This document shows positions 6,142 to 11,263 of a DNA stretch of 11,263 bases, one piece after another. The first letter of the stretch is position 1. Every line of letters begins with the position of its first letter. The notes below the pieces were generated by a model, which searched no databases, was not told the DNA's origin, and worked only from the letters and a program-made list of their open reading frames with translations. The stretch comes from Opitutia bacterium. Lineage in GTDB: Bacteria; Verrucomicrobiota; Verrucomicrobiia; Opitutales; UBA953. A program made the translations under genes and the position numbers. Where the stretch lies: positions 1 through 11,263 of the forward strand of contig JAJPZB010000155.1 of NCBI GenBank assembly GCA_021204635.1, read 5' to 3'.

Positions 6142-6633
6142 ATGCAAGACATAAAGGAAAAAGTCCTCAAACTGATTCTCGAAGGCGAAAAGCTTTCGAC
6201 AGAGCAAATGGCGCGAATCCTCGAATTGACGCCCGCCGAAGTCGAGGCGCAGATCGCCCGTCTGAAAGAAGAAAAAATACTGCTCGGGTGGCGCCCCGTC
6301 TTCAATCCATCCTTCGAGGAAGAGGCGCGGGTGCGCGCCGTCATCGAGCTGAAAATTTCGCCCGACGCCTCCGGCGGCTTCGACCGCATCGCCGAGCGCA
6401 TAAGCCAATTCGACCAAGTCGAGGGTTGCTACCTCATGTCGGGCTCCTACGATTTGCTCGTCATCGTCAACGCGGACAATCTCTACAAAGTCGCGAATTT
6501 CGTCCACAACCGCCTCGCGCGAATCGCCGGCGTTTTGAGCACTGCGACGCACTTCATGCTCCGCGCTTACAAGGAATCGGGCTTCGCCGTCGCCGCGCCG
6601 GAAAAGCCGGAGCGCCCAGCCATCTCGCAATGA
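6142..6633 (+). CDS. Lrp/AsnC-family transcriptional regulator
   Basis: This 163-residue protein has an N-terminal helix-turn-helix (about 5-48, with STEQMARILELTPAEVEAQIARLKEE inside it shortened here as residues 19-44). A RAM/AsnC ligand-binding domain follows (about 63-143) with the typical VEGCYLMSGSYDLLV stretch (93-107). Such proteins form octamers or dimers, bind amino acids and control amino-acid metabolism. The aminotransferase starts 28 bases downstream in the same direction. In Bacillus subtilis an Lrp/AsnC gene similarly sits beside an alanine aminotransferase gene (alaR-alaT), so control of the neighbour, and of its own operon, is the natural guess. The effector is not known. No strong Shine-Dalgarno or clear promoter is visible in the 55 bases after the rpmB terminator. 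Confidence 0.9.
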   Translation: MQDIKEKVLKLILEGEKLSTEQMARILELTPAEVEAQIARLKEEKILLGWRPVFNPSFEEEARVRAVIELKISPDASGGFDRIAERISQFDQVEGCYLMSGSYDLLVIVNADNLYKVANFVHNRLARIAGVLSTATHFMLRAYKESGFAVAAPEKPERPAISQ

Positions 6634-6661
6634 TTTTGGCAAAAATCCGCCTTTTTGAGCC

Positions 6662-7825
6662 ATGAGAGATTTTCTCGCTTCGCACGTGCGCACGATGCCG
6701 AAATCCGGCATCCGCGATTTTTTCGCGATAGTCTCGCAAATGAAAGACGCGATCTCGCTCGGCATCGGCGAGCCAGATTTCGTCACGCCGTTTCACATTC
6801 GCGACGCCGCAATTTCCGCGCTCGAGCGCGGGCTGACCTGCTACACGGACAACCGCGGGCTCATCTCGCTGCGCCGCGAAATTTCCGCCTATGTCGCAAA
6901 AAACTATGGTGCGGAATACGACCCCGAATTGGAAATAATCACGACTGTCGGCGTCTCCGAGGCGCTCGACGGCGCCCTCCGCGCGATTCTCAATCCGGGC
7001 GACAAAGTCATTTACCACGAACCCTGCTACGTCTCGTATTGCCCGTCGATAAAGCTCTGCCACGCCGAGGCGATCGCCGTTGAAACCAAGGCGGAAGACG
7101 AATTTGCAATCTCGATCGACGCACTCCGCGCCGCGTGGCAGCCGGGCGTGAAAGCCATTCTCATCAACTTCCCGACAAACCCGACCGGCGGCGTCGCCTC
7201 GCGCGAACTCCTCGAAGAAATCGCAAAATTCGCGATCGAGAAAGACCTCATCGTCATCTCCGACGAAATTTATTCCGAGCTCACTTTCGACGGCAACCAC
7301 ACCTCGATAATCTCGATTCCTGGCATGCGCGAGCGCACCGTTTTCCTGCACGGTTTCTCGAAGGCGTATGCGATGACGGGCTTCCGCGTCGGCTACGCGT
7401 GCGGGCCGGCGGAAATCATCGACGGCATTTTGAAAGTCCACCAATACGGGATTCTCTGCGCGCCGATAATCAGCCAGGAAGCCGCAATTGAGGCGCTTCG
7501 CAACGGGCGCAAGGCAATGCTCGAAATGCGCGAAAAATACCGCGAGCGCCGCGATTTTATCGTGCGCCGCTTCAACGAACTCGGGCTCAAATGCCATTCC
7601 CCGAAAGGCTCGTTCTACGCGTTCCCCGACATTTCCTCGACGGGGCTCTCGTCGATGGATTTTGCAAAGGGACTCCTCGCCGCAGAGCGCGTCGCGATGG
7701 TGCCCGGGACTGCGTTTGGCAAATGCGGAGAAGGCTTTTGCCGCGCGAGTTTTTCGACGTCTTACGAAAACATCGATGCCGCCTGCACGCGCATTGAGCG
7801 ATATCTCAAAACCCTGAAAAAATAA
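6662..7825 (+). CDS. Class I/II PLP-dependent aminotransferase (alanine/aspartate type)
   Basis: This 387-residue fold-type I aminotransferase has SLGIGEPDF (32-40), NFPTNPTGG (169-177) with the PLP-ring Asn173, ISDEIYSELTFDG (199-211) with Asp201 and Tyr204, GFSKAYAMTGFRVGY (231-245) with Schiff-base Lys234, and the substrate-binding Arg361 in RASFSTS. The length and motif spacing agree with the AlaT/PatA group that passes amino groups between alanine, aspartate or lysine-type donors and 2-oxoglutarate. The exact substrate cannot be read. It follows the Lrp/AsnC-type gene and precedes pdxJ by 12 bases, so the enzyme that needs PLP and a PLP biosynthesis enzyme share a transcript. Confidence 0.93.
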   Translation: MRDFLASHVRTMPKSGIRDFFAIVSQMKDAISLGIGEPDFVTPFHIRDAAISALERGLTCYTDNRGLISLRREISAYVAKNYGAEYDPELEIITTVGVSEALDGALRAILNPGDKVIYHEPCYVSYCPSIKLCHAEAIAVETKAEDEFAISIDALRAAWQPGVKAILINFPTNPTGGVASRELLEEIAKFAIEKDLIVISDEIYSELTFDGNHTSIISIPGMRERTVFLHGFSKAYAMTGFRVGYACGPAEIIDGILKVHQYGILCAPIISQEAAIEALRNGRKAMLEMREKYRERRDFIVRRFNELGLKCHSPKGSFYAFPDISSTGLSSMDFAKGLLAAERVAMVPGTAFGKCGEGFCRASFSTSYENIDAACTRIERYLKTLKK

Positions 7826-7837
7826 GGAATTTTCGAC

Positions 7838-8617
7838 ATGAAAAAGGCAATTTTGCTCGGCGTAAACATAGACCACTCCGCCACGCTCCGGCAGGCGCGC
7901 TATCGCGGCTACGAATCGAGTTGCGGGAAAATGGTCGAGCCCGACCCCGTCGCCATCGCGCTCGCCGCAGAACAAGCCGGTGCCGACGGAATCACCGTGC
8001 ACCTGCGCGAAGACCGGCGCCACATTCAGGAGCGCGACGTTTTGCGCCTGCGCGAATCGCTCCACACGCGCATGAATCTCGAAATGGCGCCGACGCCGGA
8101 GATGGTCAAATTCGCGCTCACGCTGAAACCGGATTCCGTCTGCCTCGTCCCCGAGCGCCGTGAAGAAATTTCCACCGAGGGCGGGCTCGACGCAGCAGCA
8201 AAAATCGCCGCGCTGACGCCGATTGTCGCGGCATTCTCGCAACAAGGCATCGCCGCGAGCCTCTTCATCGACCCCGACCAAAAACAAATCGACGCCGCCG
8301 CAACGATCGGCGCGCCGTTTGTCGAACTCCACACCGGCGCCTACGCCAACGCATACTACGACAATGAGGCTCGCGCGCGCGAATTTCGCCGGCTTTGCAA
8401 AGCTGCCGAGGCGGCGGCAAATGTCGCGATAAAGACGAATGCCGGTCACGGAATAAACTACGTCAACATCTCCGAGGTCGTCGAAATCCCGCATTTGCAC
8501 GAGCTCAACATCGGTCACTCGATTCTCTGCCGAGCGCTCATGTTCGGCATCGACGAAGCCGTGCGCGAGATGAAGGCGAGAATGCGCGAAGGCTTTTCGC
8601 TCGCGCCGCGCCCATAG
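7838..8617 (+). CDS. pdxJ: Pyridoxine 5'-phosphate synthase
   Basis: This 259-residue TIM-barrel enzyme condenses 1-deoxyxylulose 5-phosphate with 3-amino-2-oxopropyl phosphate to give pyridoxine 5'-phosphate, the last ring-forming step of the DXP-dependent vitamin B6 pathway. The signature blocks are GVNIDHSATLRQAR (8-21), ITVHLREDRRHI (52-63) with catalytic His55, NLEMAP (80-85) with Glu82, the phosphate loop residue His204 in NAGHGINY (201-208), and NIGHSI (224-229). The length is slightly above E. coli PdxJ (243). An AAGGA ribosome site precedes the ATG by nine bases. As in many proteobacteria, acpS follows (38-base gap). pdxA and dxs are not in view. Confidence 0.96.
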   Translation: MKKAILLGVNIDHSATLRQARYRGYESSCGKMVEPDPVAIALAAEQAGADGITVHLREDRRHIQERDVLRLRESLHTRMNLEMAPTPEMVKFALTLKPDSVCLVPERREEISTEGGLDAAAKIAALTPIVAAFSQQGIAASLFIDPDQKQIDAAATIGAPFVELHTGAYANAYYDNEARAREFRRLCKAAEAAANVAIKTNAGHGINYVNISEVVEIPHLHELNIGHSILCRALMFGIDEAVREMKARMREGFSLAPRP

Positions 8618-8655
8618 TTGCCACCACCAACCCGCGCAATTTCCCCGCCGCAACA
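8618..8655 (-). repeat. Single C-rich repeat unit in the pdxJ-acpS gap
   Basis: Almost the whole 38-base gap is one unit of the window's repeat family read on the - strand: GGGTTGGTGGTGGCAAC at 8633-8617, preceded on that strand by GTTGCGGCGGGGAAATTG. It ends at the acpS start codon, so it replaces any normal ribosome-binding site there. Confidence 0.6.
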
Positions 8656-9144
8656 ATGAGCCCGCAAAACTTCCCCGAAGCGGATTCCCGCGAGAAAGAT
8701 CCCGCGACAAACGCACTCGCCGCAGAAGTTTTGCCGCGCCCGCCCGCAGTCCGCCACGATGCCGGCGTCGTCGGCGTCGGGATAGATTTGGAATCTGTCG
8801 CCCGCCTCAAAGCCGCCGCAGAGCGCAACGGAGACGCCTTCATGGAAAAGGTTTTCGCCCCGCGCGAAATCGAAGTTTGCCACTCTCGCGGCGCGCACGC
8901 CTGGGAAAGTTTTGCCGCGAGATGGGCGGCAAAAGAGGCGTTTTCCAAGGCGCTCGGGACAGGGATTGGCGGCAGCGTCGCGATGACGGATTTCATCGTC
9001 GTTGCCGGCAACAATGGCGAGCCGGTGGCGGAAGTTTCCCCGCGCGGGAAAGCCGCGATGGAGAAAATCTCCGCAACAAACGCGCTCGTCTCGCTCTCGC
9101 ACACAAAAGAATTTGCCGCGGCAATCGTTTTGCTAACTCGCTGA
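8656..9144 (+). CDS. acpS: Holo-[acyl-carrier-protein] synthase
   Basis: This 162-residue 4'-phosphopantetheinyl transferase moves phosphopantetheine from coenzyme A onto apo acyl carrier protein. The core is clear: VGVGIDLESVARL (39-51) with metal-binding Asp44, then FAARWAAKEAFSKALGTGIG (86-105) with Glu94, and SLSHTKEFAAAIVL (146-159). The core is about 120 residues, the usual AcpS length. Before it lie some 36 extra residues, Pro/Ala/Asp-rich and unlike AcpS, that begin at ATG 8656. No closer ATG or GTG exists in frame, though a TTG at Leu26 (8731) could start a shorter form. It has no clear Shine-Dalgarno. It lies between pdxJ and epsI, with coaX, a coenzyme A pathway gene, two genes on. 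Confidence 0.9.
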   Translation: MSPQNFPEADSREKDPATNALAAEVLPRPPAVRHDAGVVGVGIDLESVARLKAAAERNGDAFMEKVFAPREIEVCHSRGAHAWESFAARWAAKEAFSKALGTGIGGSVAMTDFIVVAGNNGEPVAEVSPRGKAAMEKISATNALVSLSHTKEFAAAIVLLTR

Positions 9145-9159
9145 AAATACCCCACCACC

Positions 9160-10134
9160 ATGAGAAAAATAATACTTGCAATTTCCGCAATCATCGTCGT
9201 CGTTGTCGCGGCGATCACGATCTACGCGAAATGGTTCACGGACACGGAACAGCATTTCACCGGCGTGCTGAGCGAAATTGTCCCCGCAGAATTGCCCGGC
9301 TGGCAGGTGGAAGAAGTCTCGCTCGCGGAATCTCAGGGCGAAATTAATCAAGTCGAAAAAACGCTGAGATTCGACCAATACGCGTCGCGCAGATACAAAA
9401 AAGGCGGCCTCGAAATCACATTCTACGCCGCATATTGGCGCCCGGGCGAACGCTCGCCGATCGACGCCGGCGGCCACAATCCCGATTCATGCTGGGTAAA
9501 TTTTGGCTGGACAAGGACGCAACGAGAGTACTCGGTCGCAGGCACGAAGGTGAACGGTCGCGAGTTTCAGCCATACGAATTTGGCGTTTACGAAAAAGAA
9601 GGCGTGCAAATCCCCGTCATGTTTTGGCACCTCCTCAACGGGAAACCACACTCCTACAACGACCACCGAGACGGTTGGAAAGACGGCATCGCGGGCGTCA
9701 TTTTCCGCTTCCCAAAAAGAATCGAAGACCTCAGAAGACTCGGTCTCAACCAACGCCGCGAACAGCTTTTCATCAGAATCTCCTTCACGGGACAACAATT
9801 CGACGCCGTGCTGGCAAACCCCGATTTCGCAGATTTCATGGAAAAAATCGACGGGCTCGGAATTTTTCTTGACAAAACCTGGGGCGATGGTGGCGACAAC
9901 AAAGCCGCAGCAACAACGCCCGCCCACAACGATGACGAGGTTAGTGGTGGCAACAACAATGGGGTTAGTGGTGAAGGCGATGGTGGTGAGGTTAGTGGTG
10001 ACAACACAGTGGTTAGTGGTGAAGGGGTTAGTGGCGGCAACAATGCCGATGAAATCCCAACCACAATGCCGCCGCCCGACATCGACCACAATGCCGACGA
10101 CAACGCGTTTCCCGAAATCCCTCTCGAAATATGA
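9160..10134 (+). CDS. epsI: EpsI-family exosortase-associated protein with VSG-repeat tail
   Basis: This 324-residue protein has an N-terminal membrane anchor (about 4-22) and an EpsI-type domain (about 30-240). The hallmark His-x-Pro-x-x-Cys appears in AGGHNPDSCWVNFGW (103-117), with His106 and Cys111. EpsI proteins are usually fused to, or next to, an exosortase and are tied to exopolysaccharide export and PEP-CTERM sorting. Here the exosortase is 4.7 kb away on the other strand. From about 241 the protein turns into a Gly/Asn/Asp-rich tail with five V-S-G repeats (Val261, 269, 278, 285, 290), coded by in-frame GTTAGTGG words that also occur in the intergenic repeats. It starts 15 bases after acpS without a Shine-Dalgarno, and its TGA overlaps the coaX ATG. 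The family call is strong but the biochemical role is not established. Confidence 0.82.
   Translation: MRKIILAISAIIVVVVAAITIYAKWFTDTEQHFTGVLSEIVPAELPGWQVEEVSLAESQGEINQVEKTLRFDQYASRRYKKGGLEITFYAAYWRPGERSPIDAGGHNPDSCWVNFGWTRTQREYSVAGTKVNGREFQPYEFGVYEKEGVQIPVMFWHLLNGKPHSYNDHRDGWKDGIAGVIFRFPKRIEDLRRLGLNQRREQLFIRISFTGQQFDAVLANPDFADFMEKIDGLGIFLDKTWGDGGDNKAAATTPAHNDDEVSGGNNNGVSGEGDGGEVSGDNTVVSGEGVSGGNNADEIPTTMPPPDIDHNADDNAFPEIPLEI
9940..10044 (+). repeat. In-frame GTTAGTGG repeats coding V-S-G in epsI
   Basis: Five GTTAGTGG words begin at 9940, 9964, 9991, 10012 and 10027. The spacings of 24, 27, 21 and 15 bases are all multiples of three, so each reads Val-Ser-Gly. The same word is found in the gene-free left and right ends (for example 269 and 11142). 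Confidence 0.88.
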
Positions 10135-10925
10135 AAATTTTCTGCGTTGACGTAGGCAACACGCACGCGCACTACGCGCTCATGGAAAATCGCCGCGCCC
10201 TCGTGTGTGGCGCCATCGAAACGCACACCATTTCAAGCGCTGCCGACGGCGTGCCCGCAATCCTCGCCTCGGAAAAAATTCGCGAGAATGCGGTTGACGG
10301 AATCGCGTTTTGCTCCGTCGTTCCGCGCGCAACAGAGCGCCTGCTCGCCGCGCTGAAAAATTGCACGGACATTCCCGTTTGCCGCGTCTATCACGAAAAT
10401 TGCCCAGGGCTCGGAATCAACTACCCGACGCCGAGCGAAATCGGCCCCGACCGCCTCGCAAACTGCATCGGCGCTCAGGCACGCTTCGGTGCTCCCGCCG
10501 TCATCATCGACATGGGCACGGCGGCGACATTCGACGTCCTCTCCGAAAAAGGCTACGAGGGCGGAATCATCGCGCCCGGAATCGGCGTCATGACCCGATA
10601 CCTCCACGAGCAAACCGCTCTCCTGCCCGAGCTCGACCCGCAAGACCTGCTCCTCGCCGAAGACAACGACGCGATCGGCAAATCCACGCTGCGCGCAATG
10701 CGCTTCGGTTGCGCCGTCGGATTCTCCGGCATGATAGGCGCACTCTTGGAAACCGTTCTCGCAGAAATGAAAAAAAACGGAATCGGCGAACCATGCATCT
10801 TGGCGACAGGCGGCTGCGCCGGAATCCTGCCGCGAGCATGGAAATCAAAAATCCGCTGGACCCCGTTTATCACCCTCCAAGGCTTGGAAGAAGCATTCAT
10901 CCGCTCCACCCACCACGCAGAATAG
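10131..10925 (+). CDS. coaX: Type III pantothenate kinase
   Basis: This 264-residue kinase of the ASKHA fold phosphorylates pantothenate, the first step of coenzyme A synthesis. Visible motifs are the N-terminal phosphate loop CVDVGNTH (5-12) with Asp7 and Asn10, the type III hallmark EIGPDRLAN (103-111) with catalytic Asp107, IIDMGTAATFDVL (125-137), GGIIAPG (144-150) and ATGGCAGIL (225-233). The length is typical (250-270). Type III enzymes need a monovalent cation and, unlike PanK-I, are not inhibited by coenzyme A. The ATG overlaps the epsI stop by four bases (ATGA), so translation is coupled. Its product feeds AcpS, two genes upstream. birA, a common neighbour, is absent. I see no clear terminator after it. 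Confidence 0.95.
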   Translation: MKIFCVDVGNTHAHYALMENRRALVCGAIETHTISSAADGVPAILASEKIRENAVDGIAFCSVVPRATERLLAALKNCTDIPVCRVYHENCPGLGINYPTPSEIGPDRLANCIGAQARFGAPAVIIDMGTAATFDVLSEKGYEGGIIAPGIGVMTRYLHEQTALLPELDPQDLLLAEDNDAIGKSTLRAMRFGCAVGFSGMIGALLETVLAEMKKNGIGEPCILATGGCAGILPRAWKSKIRWTPFITLQGLEEAFIRSTHHAE

Positions 10926-11204
10926 CGGCTTGGTGGCGGCGGCGGGTTGGTGGTGAGATTTGGGTTGGTGGCGGCAACAAAGTACCACAGGGGGTTGTCA
11001 CACGGATTTGTTCGGGACTAACGTCCCTCACGAAGGAGTGCTGTCGAGTCTGTGGCGGGATTGTGGTGAAAGTTGGATCGGTGGTGAAAGTTGGGTTGGT
11101 GGTAGGAATTTGAGTTGGAGGTGATGGCTTAGATGTTTGGGTTAGTGGTGGGATCTGGGTTGGTAGCGAGGGTTGGTGACGTCAACAATTTCGTGCACGT
11201 AGTG
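10926..11204 (+). repeat. Right-end array of degenerate GGTTGGTGG units
   Basis: The gene-free stretch after coaX is filled with loose units of about 18 bases near GGGTTGGTGGTGAGATTT. Examples start at about 10944, 10962, 11092, 11140 and 11157, with weaker ones (GTTGGATCGGTGG, GAGTTGGAGG) between them. The G-rich strand is the + strand throughout, the sense of coaX readthrough. A different segment at 11001-11050 interrupts the array with a small hairpin. I see no gene in it. Confidence 0.65.
11014..11040 (+). repeat. Second small palindrome type in the right end
   Basis: GGGAC-TAAC-GTCCC (11014-11027) forms a five-pair hairpin and is followed at once by CAC-GAAGGA-GTG (11029-11040). The order (palindrome containing CTAAC, then a small hairpin) resembles the 93-bp element, but the stem sequences differ. 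It has no T run, so it is not a normal terminator. Confidence 0.45.
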
Positions 11205-11257
11205 CGTAATTCTCCCGCTAAGTTAGCGGGAGGGGACCACGTTAGTGGTGAGGGTGT
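11205..11257 (-). repeat. Palindromic repeat element, inverted right copy
   Basis: This is an exact 53-base inverted match to 184-236, including the perfect palindrome (11212-11232). Beyond 11205 the match stops: where the left copies have the CCTGC-ATC-GCAGG hairpin, this copy has GCAC-TAC-GTGC (about 11194-11204). The element may continue past the window end. Confidence 0.88.
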
Positions 11258-11263
11258 CCGTTG

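Noticed and set aside
6554..8716. A 720-codon open frame on the - strand
   Set aside because: It is antisense to the aminotransferase and pdxJ, both with full catalytic motifs; it is an effect of G+C-rich codon use.
10905..10935. Terminator for coaX from CCACCA/TGGTGG pairing around the stop codon
   Set aside because: Only six pairs with a long loop and no T run; readthrough into the repeats is as likely.
1..11263. Composite transposon bounded by the inverted end repeats
   Set aside because: The cargo is core housekeeping genes, no transposase is present, no target duplication is visible, and a repeat of this type can occur in many places in a genome.

Overview
The window reads as part of a G+C-rich chromosome from the Verrucomicrobiota or a near PVC relative. 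The best pointer is a 52-residue basic protein next to rpsU that resembles the small basic protein family of that superphylum. A separate exosortase and an EpsI-type protein fit too. No 16S gene or whole-genome signal is in view, so the placement is an inference.

Layout: two gene blocks run outward from a central ribosomal-protein junction, and each ends in repeat-rich, gene-free DNA. Leftward, on the - strand, are rpsU (bS21), the small basic protein, a strong terminator, def (peptide deformylase), a multi-spanning exosortase, a membrane-anchored metallo-beta-lactamase-fold hydrolase that overlaps the exosortase by 11 bp, and a biotin-dependent acyl-CoA carboxyltransferase subunit with its own likely promoter and a clear intrinsic terminator. 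Rightward, on the + strand, are rpmB (bL28) with its own terminator, then a tight six-gene run: Lrp/AsnC-type regulator, class I aminotransferase, pdxJ, acpS, an EpsI-family exosortase-associated protein, and coaX.

The genes make functional sense together. The regulator probably controls the aminotransferase beside it. PdxJ makes the vitamin B6 cofactor that aminotransferases use. CoaX starts coenzyme A synthesis, and AcpS uses coenzyme A to load acyl carrier protein. The exosortase and the EpsI-like protein belong to the PEP-CTERM/exosortase surface-sorting and exopolysaccharide machinery, but here they sit on opposite strands about 4.7 kb apart, each inside a housekeeping operon.

The two ends (1-453 and 10926-11263) hold no recognisable gene. 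They contain a palindromic element: two direct 93-bp copies on the left, and an inverted exact 53-bp match on the right. They also contain degenerate tandem units close to GGGTTGGTGGTGGGAATTT. The same GTTAGTGG word recurs in frame five times in the tail of the EpsI-like protein, and a related unit fills the pdxJ-acpS gap. This repeat family, and its move into a coding sequence, is the most unusual thing in the window. I saw no CRISPR array, tRNA, rRNA or transposase.
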